Part shown: one piece after another, positions 1-7,380 of the stretch
How the letters are laid out: every line of letters starts with the position of its first letter
Position numbering within the stretch: the stretch's first letter is position 1
Virus record (IMG/VR): IMGVR_UViG_3300046005_000250
Coordinates: 1-38,540 of that record
Length of the DNA stretch: 38,540 nucleotides
From: a virus
Strand: one strand, 5' to 3'
The notes under the pieces: model-generated
What the model was told of the DNA's origin: nothing
What the model saw: only the letters and a program-made list of their open reading frames with translations
Databases searched by the model: none
Position numbers and translations under genes: made by a program

Positions 1-104
1 TACACAATAGCTACTGGTAGCAATGCGATGTCCACAGGACCAATCACAGTAGCAAGTGGTGCAACTGTCACAGTCCCATCAGGCAGTCGCTGGGTAGTTC
101 TTTA
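1..104. repeat. Left copy of 104-bp terminal direct repeat
   Basis: Bases 1-104 are identical to 38434-38537. The next three bases differ (AGG at 105-107 against TTC at 38538-38540). This is the pattern of a circular or circularly permuted genome assembled with an end overlap. The unique length would be about 38,433 bp. A short genuine terminal repeat is possible, but the repeat falls inside a fibre coding sequence, which fits an assembly overlap better. Confidence 0.85.
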
Positions 105-105
105 A
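1..105 (+). CDS. C-terminal end of tail fibre (partial; continues from right end)
   Basis: Reading frame 1 is open from the first base to TAA at 103-105 and encodes the last 34 residues of the fibre gene that starts at 37264, ending VTVPSGSRWVVL. Joined across the terminal repeat the full protein would be about 424 residues. The same C-terminal motif ends the small protein encoded at 118-279, so this is a reused tail module. The start codon lies at the other end of the window. Confidence 0.8.
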   Translation, partial: YTIATGSNAMSTGPITVASGATVTVPSGSRWVVL

Positions 106-117
106 GGATAAATTAAT

Positions 118-279
118 ATGGCAGTTACATTAAACGCAAGTACGACAGCAGGGTTAGTTACCTCTGCAGACACATCGGGCAACTTAAACCTACAAAGCGG
201 TGGCTCTACTAAGATTGCTGTAACATCAGCAGGTGTAACGGTAACCGTGCCTAGTGGCTCAAGATGGGTAGTTTTATAA
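118..279 (+). CDS. Small 53-aa tail-fibre-like protein (hybrid module)
   Basis: This 53-residue gene starts with ATG 13 bases after the fibre stop, behind an AAGGA-type ribosome site (104-108). Its N-terminal half (MAVTLNAST... then SADTSGNLNLQ) resembles the N-terminus of the next gene (MASTINAST... TADNTGILNIQ). Its last 12 residues, VTVPSGSRWVVL, are identical to the C-terminus of the preceding fibre. It therefore looks like a minimal protein made of an attachment segment and a fibre tip. A structural tail role is inferred from position and these similarities; no enzyme motif is seen. Confidence 0.7.
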   Translation: MAVTLNASTTAGLVTSADTSGNLNLQSGGSTKIAVTSAGVTVTVPSGSRWVVL

Positions 280-289
280 AGGAAAAAAT

Positions 290-1171
290 ATGGCTTCAAC
301 GATAAATGCCTCAACTGCTGGTGTAGGTGGTGTAATTACCACAGCAGATAATACTGGTATCTTAAACATACAAACGGCAGGAACAACTGCGGTTACTGTA
401 AATGCCTCACAGAATGTAGGTATTGGTACTACTAGCCCAACAGAAAAAGTTACTGTTACTGGTAATATGTCTTCAACAGCTAATGGTACATTTTATATAG
501 ATGGCACAAATGCAGGAACGGTAGCCAATCCAACATATAGTTGGGTAGTTGATACAGATACTGGAATGTACCGAATACAAGCAAATACAATAGGTTTTGC
601 CACAGCAGCTACAGAACGCATGCGTGTTGACGCTAGTGGGAACTTGTTGGTGGGGACTACAACAGCACCTGCTGCAAATGGAGGCGGAATAGCTATATAC
701 AAAAGCGATTATGCACGTTTGTCATTTAGAAATAGCACAACAGGAGATGCCGTAGGTGACGGCACTCAAGTGTATGCTGGTGGAGTTGATTTTGTTGTAA
801 ATAATGCAGAAGCAACAGGCAGAATTTATATGACTTCAAATACTAATGGGGTATATCTTGCCGCCAATGCAACTTCATGGACTGCAAACTCTGATGAGCG
901 CCTTAAAACAGATTTAATGCCTATTGAAAATGCAGCAGATAAAGTATCAACACTGCGTGCTGTTACTGGTAGATTTAAAACAGATGATGAAGGTACAAGC
1001 CGTTCATTCTTAATTGCTCAAGATGTTCAAGCAGTATTGCCTGAAGCTGTAAATGTGCAAGACGATGAGCAAGGTACATTAGGCGTTCAATACACCGATG
1101 TAATCCCATTGCTTGTAGCAGCCATCAAAGAATTAAAAGCAGAGATAGACTTGCTTAAAGGAGTTAAATAA
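290..1171 (+). CDS. Tail fibre protein with C-terminal S74 intramolecular chaperone
   Basis: The protein has 293 residues. The N-terminal half is Thr/Ala/Gly-rich beta-type fibre sequence (for example VGIGTTSPTEK near 43-53, a common fibre repeat). Residues from about 199 carry the Peptidase_S74 signature NSDERLK, followed by a region that ends in a coiled-coil-like helix (IKELKAEIDLLKG). In this family the domain trimerises the fibre and then cuts itself off at the Ser of the SDERLK motif (Ser201 here, with Lys206). The start follows an AAAGGA ribosome site, and the stop overlaps the next ATG. The role in receptor binding is inferred from the family. Confidence 0.85.
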   Translation: MASTINASTAGVGGVITTADNTGILNIQTAGTTAVTVNASQNVGIGTTSPTEKVTVTGNMSSTANGTFYIDGTNAGTVANPTYSWVVDTDTGMYRIQANTIGFATAATERMRVDASGNLLVGTTTAPAANGGGIAIYKSDYARLSFRNSTTGDAVGDGTQVYAGGVDFVVNNAEATGRIYMTSNTNGVYLAANATSWTANSDERLKTDLMPIENAADKVSTLRAVTGRFKTDDEGTSRSFLIAQDVQAVLPEAVNVQDDEQGTLGVQYTDVIPLLVAAIKELKAEIDLLKGVK

Positions 1172-1719
1172 TGAGCGGTGTCATAATAGCAGGGAATGTT
1201 TCAGGTAGTGTCACACTAGACGCACCAGCAGTATCAGGAAGTACGGTTATTACTCTGCCTACAACTAGTGGGACTATGATGGTAAATGGCCCAGCGTTTA
1301 GTGCTTTCGCTAATGCAAGTCAAAACAGCATTGGAAATGCTACTTGGACAAAAGTAGCAATTAATGCAGAAATTTTTGATACTAATAATAATTTTGACTC
1401 AACAACTAATTATAGATTTACTCCTACTGTAGCTGGTTACTATCAAATTAACGGAATGGTAAGACTTACTGCTACAGGAGTAACAGAATTTTTATGTGCA
1501 ATATATAAAAATGGAACTGATTATACTTCAGGCATGCAATTAGGTTCTGTAGCTGCAACAACAATACAATTACCAGTATCTGAAGTAATTTATTTTAATG
1601 GGTCTACAGATTATGTAGAATTATATGTATCTATAGCAGCATCTGGAACTAAAAATATTAATTATGCAGCAAATTATGTAACATCAAGATTTTCAGGCGC
1701 AATGGTAAGGAGTGCATAA
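1171..1719 (+). CDS. Putative tail adhesin with C1q/TNF-like C-terminal domain
   Basis: A 182-residue protein. The first 40 residues are fibre-like (repeated VSGS, then PTTSGTMMVNGP). Residues from about 45 onwards have the jelly-roll pattern of C1q-like phage tail domains: TNYRFTPTVAGYYQINGMVR, a central IYKNGT turn, and a terminal aromatic/hydrophobic strand (SRFSGAMVR). Such domains are trimeric binding heads. The ATG overlaps the S74 gene's stop, so translation is probably coupled. The substrate is unknown; the fold call is by pattern only. Confidence 0.7.
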   Translation: MSGVIIAGNVSGSVTLDAPAVSGSTVITLPTTSGTMMVNGPAFSAFANASQNSIGNATWTKVAINAEIFDTNNNFDSTTNYRFTPTVAGYYQINGMVRLTATGVTEFLCAIYKNGTDYTSGMQLGSVAATTIQLPVSEVIYFNGSTDYVELYVSIAASGTKNINYAANYVTSRFSGAMVRSA

Positions 1720-1720
1720 C

Positions 1721-1888
1721 ATGAACTTATACGAAAAAATAATGGCTATCTACCCACAGCTTACAACACAAGACTTTATGACCACTATCCGTTTACAGAA
1801 TGACAGCGATGGTAAAGGTGATTATATAGCTAGTTGGACACATGAACTACCTCAGCCTACTGAAGAACAGTTACAAGGAGTTAAATAA
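1721..1888 (+). CDS. Small XkdW-like tail-associated protein, 55 aa
   Basis: Encodes 55 residues starting MNLYEKIMAIYPQLTTQDF and containing TIRLQNDSDGKGDYIASW. Short proteins of this shape (XkdW-like) are common next to fibre genes in many tailed phages, probably as fibre assembly factors. The start is just after the preceding stop (TAA C ATG). The last base is the A of the next gene's ATG (TAATG), so the genes are coupled. Function is inferred from this context only. Confidence 0.65.
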   Translation: MNLYEKIMAIYPQLTTQDFMTTIRLQNDSDGKGDYIASWTHELPQPTEEQLQGVK

Positions 1889-2679
1889 TGGCTATAGTTT
1901 TAGATGGAACAAATGGGATAAACACCCCAAATACATTTGGCTATAAAAACCTGCTTATTGACGCTGGCTTTACAATCAATCAACGAGCCTATGTTTCAGG
2001 CGCTACGCTTGCTTCAGGTTCTTACGGTCACGACAGATGGAAAGCTGGTGCAAGTGGTGGTAACTACACATTTACACAGTTAGCATCAAGCACAACTATT
2101 ACTATTGCGTCAGGCAAATCTTTAATTCAAGTAATAGAAGATAAGAATGTAAACGGCACTAGCTTTGTACTGTCTTGGACAGGAACAGCACAAGCTCGTT
2201 ACGCTGTTAATAGTGCAACACCTTCAGGTTCTTATGCAGCTAGTCCTATAGTAATTACTGGTCAAACTGTTGGCACAACTATGAGTGTTGAGTTTAATGA
2301 AGGAACATTAAGTAAACCTCAGTTAGAGTTAGGGGCTGTGGCTACATCGTTTGATGTGCGTGACTATGGTCGTGAGTTGATTATGTGTCAAAGGTATTAC
2401 TGGCAAACATCAGTTACATCAGGGCAAGTTTTATTTGATGTATATAGTCCAATTATAGGTGGTCAATTTAAAGGATTATCTATAGCATCTATGTTTGTTG
2501 AGCCTAGAGCAACACCCACAATTACCGTTCCAGTACAAACTGCTGTAAATGTAAGCGGCACTCCTGCATTTGTATACGTTGGTGGTGCTATTCAATGTGG
2601 GAGTGCGTCTACTGCTGTAGGTCGTGCTGTTATTATTACCAATGCTGGATTTATTACAGCTACAGGAATGGAACTATAA
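1888..2679 (+). CDS. Tail fibre/receptor-binding protein, 263 aa
   Basis: The protein starts MAIVLDGTNGINTPNTFGYKN, an N-terminus typical of phage tail adhesins. It then has an INQRAYVSGATLASGSYGHD-type segment and a jelly-roll-like region (residues about 50-150) of the kind used for carbohydrate binding. KPQLELGAVATSF near 139-151 is a recurrent motif in these proteins. No catalytic motif is visible. It begins on the last base of the preceding stop and belongs to the same rightward tail operon. The exact ligand cannot be told. Confidence 0.65.
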   Translation: MAIVLDGTNGINTPNTFGYKNLLIDAGFTINQRAYVSGATLASGSYGHDRWKAGASGGNYTFTQLASSTTITIASGKSLIQVIEDKNVNGTSFVLSWTGTAQARYAVNSATPSGSYAASPIVITGQTVGTTMSVEFNEGTLSKPQLELGAVATSFDVRDYGRELIMCQRYYWQTSVTSGQVLFDVYSPIIGGQFKGLSIASMFVEPRATPTITVPVQTAVNVSGTPAFVYVGGAIQCGSASTAVGRAVIITNAGFITATGMEL

Positions 2680-2680
2680 A

Positions 2681-2818
2681 ATGTATATACTAATAAACAA
2701 AACAATGGTTCAACGTCTATCAGACAACGCAACCATTCCATTTGACCCAGCCAACACAGACTACCAAGCCTATCTTAAATGGGTAGATGAAGGTAATACA
2801 CCTGAGGTTGCTGACTAA
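2681..2818 (+). CDS. Hypothetical 45-aa tail-region protein
   Basis: I take ATG 2681, which lies one base after the adhesin stop, rather than the in-frame ATG at 2624, which would overlap the adhesin and add a leucine-rich leader. The 45-residue product (MYILINKTMVQRLSDNATIP... ending YLKWVDEGNTPEVAD) is acidic and soluble. The YLxWVxEGNTP ending is common in small phage proteins that sit beside fibre genes. Its stop overlaps the next ATG. Function is unknown; a fibre assembly role is a guess from context. Confidence 0.65.
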   Translation: MYILINKTMVQRLSDNATIPFDPANTDYQAYLKWVDEGNTPEVAD

Positions 2819-3102
2819 TGGAAAAGTTCATAGCGAAAGTAAACGAGATACTAAGCAAATTTTGCATCGTGTGCAAAGTACCTTGTGATAAGCAACTTCA
2901 CTTCATCTGCGGCTTTATCATAGCTGCCGTATTGACACCATTCATTGGCTTTTACGCTGTGGTTATCGTGGCTATCATTGCGCTACTTAAAGAGATATAC
3001 GATGCACTACATCCTGATAAGCACACTCCAGACTTTTGGGATTGGGTAGCTACGAGTTTGGGTGGTGTTTTAGGTTATACCCTTATCTCATATATAATTT
3101 AA
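2818..3102 (+). CDS. Small membrane protein, DUF2279/YfiM-like, lysis region
   Basis: A 94-residue protein with two to three hydrophobic helices (about 28-60 and 78-94). The motif DKQLHF...G (24-32), followed by KEIYDA and DFWDWVATSLGGVLG, matches the DUF2279/YfiM-like pattern seen in small phage and bacterial membrane proteins. It opens the lysis cassette, upstream of a holin-like protein and the endolysin. It may help envelope disruption, but this is inferred. Start overlaps the previous stop (TAATG). Confidence 0.65.
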   Translation: MEKFIAKVNEILSKFCIVCKVPCDKQLHFICGFIIAAVLTPFIGFYAVVIVAIIALLKEIYDALHPDKHTPDFWDWVATSLGGVLGYTLISYII

Positions 3103-3120
3103 TAAAAGAAAGAAATACTA

Positions 3121-3327
3121 ATGATAAATATAGACCCAGTTGAATATGGCAAACTAATCTCAAAGGTTGATTCCCTTGAGAAAAAGATTGATAAGATGGA
3201 AAGTGCACTTGAGGAACTACTTGCCTTAGCTAACAAAGGTCGTGGTGGCTTTTGGGCTGGGATGATGATAGCTTCTCTAGTAGGAGCAGTTATATCTTAC
3301 ATTTCTAGGTACATTGTAGGACACTAG
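3121..3327 (+). CDS. XhlA-like holin/hemolysin candidate
   Basis: A 68-residue protein: a coiled-coil (KVDSLEKKIDKMESALEELL, about 15-34), then a Lys/Arg/Gly hinge, then one transmembrane helix (WAGMMIASLVGAVISYI, about 45-61) and a short basic/aromatic tail. That order is typical of XhlA-type cell-surface lysis proteins. It directly abuts the endolysin gene (stop 3327, start 3328). Role in membrane permeabilisation is inferred from topology and neighbours. Confidence 0.7.
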   Translation: MINIDPVEYGKLISKVDSLEKKIDKMESALEELLALANKGRGGFWAGMMIASLVGAVISYISRYIVGH

Positions 3328-3744
3328 ATGCAATTAACACCTCACTTCTCTCTTGCTGAACTTACTACAACTAATACTAAAATAGATAACACACCTTCTA
3401 AAGAAGTAATAGAAGTATTACGCACAACTGCTTTCTACATGGAGAAGGTGAGAGAGATACTAGGCAATGTGGCTATCACTATCAATAGTGGCTACCGTAG
3501 TCCTGATGTTAATCGTAAAGTAGGTGGCACTAGCAACTCGTCACACACTTATGGCTACGCTGTAGACTTCACAGCCTATGGTCATACTCCACTTACTATT
3601 TCTAATATTCTAAGTAAAAGTAATCTTAAATTTGACCAACTAATCTATGAGAAGACTTGGGTTCATATATCATTTGACCCTCGTATGCGTGGGAATATTC
3701 TCACACTCAAGGGTAAAGGTAAATACGTAAAGGGGATTGTATAA
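3328..3744 (+). CDS. Endolysin, M15 family D-Ala-D-Ala peptidase
   Basis: A 138-residue peptidase that should cut peptide crosslinks of peptidoglycan at lysis. The M15A zinc signature is clear: SSHTYGYAVDF gives zinc ligands His73 and Asp80. WVHISF supplies the third ligand His113, with Glu108 as the likely catalytic base. GYRSPDVNRKVGG (55-67) is the usual upstream motif. There is no signal peptide, so a holin is needed, and candidates flank it on both sides. Its stop overlaps the ATG of the next gene. Confidence 0.92.
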   Translation: MQLTPHFSLAELTTTNTKIDNTPSKEVIEVLRTTAFYMEKVREILGNVAITINSGYRSPDVNRKVGGTSNSSHTYGYAVDFTAYGHTPLTISNILSKSNLKFDQLIYEKTWVHISFDPRMRGNILTLKGKGKYVKGIV

Positions 3745-4118
3745 TGTGGTCTGTCTTATTTCCAGCTCTACTACCAGCTTTAACAGATGGTGTTCGTGGT
3801 ATCTTTGCTAAATTTACAAAAGGTGCAGGAGGTAATCCTGTCAATGTAGCTGAACGCATACAACTTATGCAAGCAGAGACAGCTCGCCTACAAGCACTAG
3901 CAGAGATAGATAAACCATCAGGTGAACCTTCTATTTGGGTTACTAACTTAAGGTCTAGCTTTAGGTATATTGCAATTATCATTATTTGGTTAGCGACAGT
4001 AAGTGCAGTATTTACTCCTTCAGTAGCTGAACCTATTACTCTAATTCTATTAGATTTAAGTGGAGCTTGTATGAGCTTCGTTATCGGTGAACGTATGTAT
4101 TTAACTTTAAGGAAATAA
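3744..4118 (+). CDS. Putative holin (3TM/GTA-holin-like)
   Basis: A 124-residue protein. An N-terminal amphipathic segment is followed by a helical region (RIQLMQAETARLQALAEID) and the phrase WVTNLRSSFRYIAIIIIWL. It then has one or two hydrophobic helices (about 75-92 and 96-113) and a short basic end. The pattern of a Gln/Ala-rich helix, a W/R motif and transmembrane segments resembles the Holin_3TMs family found beside endolysins in podoviruses. The call rests on topology and its overlap with the endolysin. Confidence 0.65.
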   Translation: MWSVLFPALLPALTDGVRGIFAKFTKGAGGNPVNVAERIQLMQAETARLQALAEIDKPSGEPSIWVTNLRSSFRYIAIIIIWLATVSAVFTPSVAEPITLILLDLSGACMSFVIGERMYLTLRK

Positions 4119-4120
4119 TT

Positions 4121-4393
4121 ATGCCAATCAAAAAAGGACAAGAAACTTTTAGTGGATATAATAAACCTAAACGTACTCCAGGTCATCCAACTAAATCTCA
4201 TGCTGTATTAGCAAAAGAAGGAGATAAAGAGAAACTAATTCGCTTTGGTCAACAAGGTGTTAGTGGTGCTGGATCTGCTCCTAAGACAGCTAGTGAGAAA
4301 GCTAGACAAAAGTCATTCAAAGCTCGTCACGCATCTAACATTGCTAAGGGTAAAATGAGTGCTGCATACTGGGCTGATAAAGTCAAGTGGTAA
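4121..4393 (+). CDS. Conserved hypothetical protein, DUF6321-like
   Basis: A 90-residue, very basic protein (many Lys/Arg, with Gly and Pro in the first half) ending GKMSAAYWADKVKW. Proteins with a C-terminal MSAAYWAxxVKW motif recur in marine and freshwater podoviruses near terminase or tail genes and are grouped as DUF6321. Function is not known; the charge suggests nucleic-acid or virion binding. It follows the holin candidate by two bases, and a strong promoter begins nine bases after its stop. Confidence 0.65.
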   Translation: MPIKKGQETFSGYNKPKRTPGHPTKSHAVLAKEGDKEKLIRFGQQGVSGAGSAPKTASEKARQKSFKARHASNIAKGKMSAAYWADKVKW

Positions 4394-4401
4394 TAAATAC
4401 C

Positions 4402-4430
4402 TTGACAAACTTAGTCTACTGTGGTATAAT
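4402..4430 (+). promoter_or_regulatory. Consensus sigma70 promoter for tail operon
   Basis: TTGACA at 4402-4407 and TATAAT at 4425-4430, separated by exactly 17 bp. It is a perfect consensus match, in the 62-bp gap before the tail adaptor gene. The transcript would start near 4437, only about 20 bases before the TTG start. Confidence 0.92.
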
Positions 4431-4455
4431 TGTATTATAATTAAGGGATTTTAAA

Positions 4456-5097
4456 TTGACATACTTAGAATGTGTAAATCGAGTTTTAAGACGACTTCGT
4501 GAGAACGAAGTTACTACTGTCAATGAAACTCCATACTCCAAACTAATTGGAGATCTAGTTAACGTAGTAAAAGTAGAAGTAGAGGACTCTTGGGACTGGT
4601 CAGTCTTACGCACAACTCTTTCTGCTACTACTACTGATTCTTTATTTAACTATGTGTTAGTAGACTCAGGAACTCGTTTCCGTATACTAGATGTAGTAAA
4701 TGATACAGATGACTTCTTTATGGAACAACGTAGTGGTCGTTGGTTCGATCAACAGTTCCTCATGTCTACTGTTCAACATTCTTCTCCTTTATACTACAAT
4801 ATTAACGGTGTAGATAGTAATGGTGATAGTCAAATGGATGTATTTCCTATCCCTGATGGTGTATATGATATTCGTGTGAATGTTGTATTACCTCAACAAG
4901 AATTAACTACAGACTCAACACAAATTTTAATTCCTGGTAATCTACTAGTAGAAGGTGTATTAGCTCGTGCTATTAGTGAGCGTGGTGATGATGGTGGTTA
5001 TGTTGAACAAGAACAACGATATCGTTCTCTTGCTGCAGATATGATTGCAATTGAATCAGCTCATCGTCAAGATGAGATTACTTGGATACCTCAATAA
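4456..5097 (+). CDS. Tail adaptor / tail tubular protein A-like
   Basis: A 213-residue protein. The N-terminal region (LECVNRVLRRLRENEVTTVN, then YSKLIGDLVNVVKVEVEDSWDWSVLRTTL) matches the helical head-to-tail adaptor family (T7 gp11-type). It should sit beneath the portal. The start is TTG at 4456, behind TTAAGGGA (4441-4448) with about 8 bases spacing; no better ATG exists near the conserved N-terminus. It is the first gene after the consensus promoter and overlaps the next ATG. Confidence 0.8.
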   Translation: MTYLECVNRVLRRLRENEVTTVNETPYSKLIGDLVNVVKVEVEDSWDWSVLRTTLSATTTDSLFNYVLVDSGTRFRILDVVNDTDDFFMEQRSGRWFDQQFLMSTVQHSSPLYYNINGVDSNGDSQMDVFPIPDGVYDIRVNVVLPQQELTTDSTQILIPGNLLVEGVLARAISERGDDGGYVEQEQRYRSLAADMIAIESAHRQDEITWIPQ

Positions 5098-6686
5098 TGG
5101 CAGGTCCTTTAAAGGCACTTAGTAATGCAGCACTTGGCTTTCTTGGGTTAAATACTCAAGAGAGTGGTGTGACATTGGAGAGTGGATATGCCACAAAAGC
5201 TATTAACTGTATCATAGATAAGTTTGGTCGTTTAGGTAGCCGTAGGGGTTGGACACCAGTTACTACAAGTAGGGGTACTTTAAGTGATACTGATTACTTA
5301 GAATCTTTGTTTGAGTTTATTGATATAGACTTAACAGCCACTATTCTCTCTTGTGGTGGTGGTAAGATGTATAGTGGTTCTACTACCCTTACAGAACTTC
5401 CAGTTAAACAAGCAAACCAAACATCAGATTTAACTATTACTTTTACTGGTAATAGATGGCAATTCTCACAACTAGCAGAAGGTGCTGGTTATGGTAATAC
5501 TATGTATGGATTTGCTGCTCAAACAGGCAATCCACTTCTTGTCTATCGTAAGAAAAATCATACTGATACTTACATTTGGCAACGAATAGGTGATTATGGG
5601 ACTAAACCTACAAGTGTATCTACCTTTGACCCTGACTGTTCACATACAGCATTTGGTCGTCATTGGGTGGCAGGTGTAACGGGTGCTAAGACAACCATTT
5701 ATTATAGTAAATTATTAGATGGTGCTCATTTTACAGGGGTAGGTTCAGGTTTAATTGATATTGAATCTGTTGTTGGTAGTAGTGACCAAATTGTTGGTAT
5801 ATCCTCACATAATAATTATCTTATTATATTCTGCCGTAATAACATTGTAATTTATAATTCACCTGATGACCCTACTAATTTAACTCTTGCTGATGTAGTT
5901 ACGGGTGTTGGATGTATTGCTCGTGACACCATACAACAAACAGGTACAGATTTAATATTCTTAAGTAATAGTGGTGTACGTAGTTTTAATCGAGTAGTAC
6001 AAGACAAGAGTATGCCAATGCGTGACTTGTCTGCTAATGTTCGTGATGACTTAGTTCAGTACATTTCAGGTGAAGTATTAACAGAAGTTAAAAGTATTTA
6101 TTTTGAGAGAGATGCTTTTTATCTATTAGTTTTACCTAATTTAAAACAAGCATTTTACTTTGACTTACGTCAGACATTAGAAAATGGTGCTGCTCGTGTA
6201 ACAACATGGGAAAGTTTCTTACCTAAAGCTCTTTGTAAGACTAGAGATAGAAACTTATATCTAGGTATGGCAGGTGGTATTGGTAAGTACTATGGTTACT
6301 CTGATAATGGTTCCTCATATCGTTTAGAATACTACACTTCTAACATTGATGCAGGTGAACCTTTTAGTCTTAAATTTTTAAAGAAAGCAAGTGTAATTGT
6401 AATTGCTGCTGGTACACAAGATGTTGTATTTAAATATGGGTTTGATTATAAAACAACCTATACAAGTAGAACATTTACAAAAGATTTTATTGGTGGTAGT
6501 GCTGAGTATAATATAGCAGAATACAATGTAGGGGAATTCTCTACTGGTATTGCTATTAATGATATTGTTATGCACTTAGGTGGCTCAGGTAAAATATTAC
6601 AATTTGGTGTGGAAGTTCCAATTGAAGGTGCTCCTGTCAGCTTACAACAATTAACAATCTATTTGAAAACAGGGAAGATGGTATAA
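5097..6686 (+). CDS. Tail tubular protein B-like / tail nozzle protein
   Basis: I start at ATG 5097 (MAGPLKALSNAAL), which overlaps the adaptor stop, rather than at the in-frame 5082. The product is 529 residues, mostly beta, with KAINCIIDKFGRLGSRRGW (about 33-51), a motif common to the N-terminus of podoviral tail nozzle/stabilisation proteins. Order (adaptor, this, fibre, internal proteins) matches T7 gp11-gp12 type tails. Function is by homology pattern and synteny. Stop overlaps the next ATG. Confidence 0.7.
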   Translation: MAGPLKALSNAALGFLGLNTQESGVTLESGYATKAINCIIDKFGRLGSRRGWTPVTTSRGTLSDTDYLESLFEFIDIDLTATILSCGGGKMYSGSTTLTELPVKQANQTSDLTITFTGNRWQFSQLAEGAGYGNTMYGFAAQTGNPLLVYRKKNHTDTYIWQRIGDYGTKPTSVSTFDPDCSHTAFGRHWVAGVTGAKTTIYYSKLLDGAHFTGVGSGLIDIESVVGSSDQIVGISSHNNYLIIFCRNNIVIYNSPDDPTNLTLADVVTGVGCIARDTIQQTGTDLIFLSNSGVRSFNRVVQDKSMPMRDLSANVRDDLVQYISGEVLTEVKSIYFERDAFYLLVLPNLKQAFYFDLRQTLENGAARVTTWESFLPKALCKTRDRNLYLGMAGGIGKYYGYSDNGSSYRLEYYTSNIDAGEPFSLKFLKKASVIVIAAGTQDVVFKYGFDYKTTYTSRTFTKDFIGGSAEYNIAEYNVGEFSTGIAINDIVMHLGGSGKILQFGVEVPIEGAPVSLQQLTIYLKTGKMV

Positions 6687-7360
6687 TGTCAAACTATGTA
6701 AAAGCAACAAACTTCTTTACAAAGGATGCCTTGCTTACAGGTAATCCTAGTAAGATTATTAAAGGTGCTGAGATTGATGATGAGTATAATGCTATTGCAA
6801 CTGCTATAACTAGTAAAGCAGATACTACTTCTCCTACTTTTACTGGTACTCCTATAGCTCCAACTGCAGGTGCAGGTACTAACACCACTCAAATAGCAAC
6901 AACTGCCTTTGTTGTAGCTGCTTTAGCTTTAATGTATCCTGTAGGAACAATCTTTACTTCTACTAGTCTAACTAATCCAGCTACATCCCTTGGTTTTGGT
7001 ACATGGGTAGCATTTGGTGCTGGTCGTGTATTAGTTGGTGTTGGCGGTGCATTTACTGCTGGTGCAACTGGCGGTAGCGCAGATGCAGTTGTAGTAAGTC
7101 ACTCACACACTGCCACATCAAGTGTTTCAGATTCAGGTCATAGTCACGTTGGTCGTGTTGCTACTACTTTAGGTGGATATGTTGGTCAAGATGGTTTTGA
7201 AGAAGGTCGTGGTAATCCTGATTGGTCTACACAAACAAGTACAAATTCTGCAACAACTGGTATTACCGTGGGAACAACTATAACATCTGCTGGTGTAAGT
7301 GGAGTTAATGCTAATCTTCAACCGTATGTTGTAGTTTATATGTGGCAACGCACTGCTTAA
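6686..7360 (+). CDS. Tail fibre with tail-collar C-terminal domain
   Basis: A 224-residue protein. Its N-terminal 35 residues include IKGAEIDDEYNAI, then a TSPTFTGTPIAPTA-type linker. The C-terminal two thirds has the collar/Gp10-like pattern: YPVGTIFTS, GFGTWVAFGAGRVLVG, then His-rich SHSHTATSSVSDSGHSHVG and the ending NLQPYVVVYMWQRTA. In related proteins such HxH motifs bind metal in the trimeric fibre axis. Probably a tail fibre or tip. It starts on the preceding gene's stop. Confidence 0.8.
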   Translation: MSNYVKATNFFTKDALLTGNPSKIIKGAEIDDEYNAIATAITSKADTTSPTFTGTPIAPTAGAGTNTTQIATTAFVVAALALMYPVGTIFTSTSLTNPATSLGFGTWVAFGAGRVLVGVGGAFTAGATGGSADAVVVSHSHTATSSVSDSGHSHVGRVATTLGGYVGQDGFEEGRGNPDWSTQTSTNSATTGITVGTTITSAGVSGVNANLQPYVVVYMWQRTA

Positions 7361-7380
7361 TTATTAAAAGGTAAAAGAAA

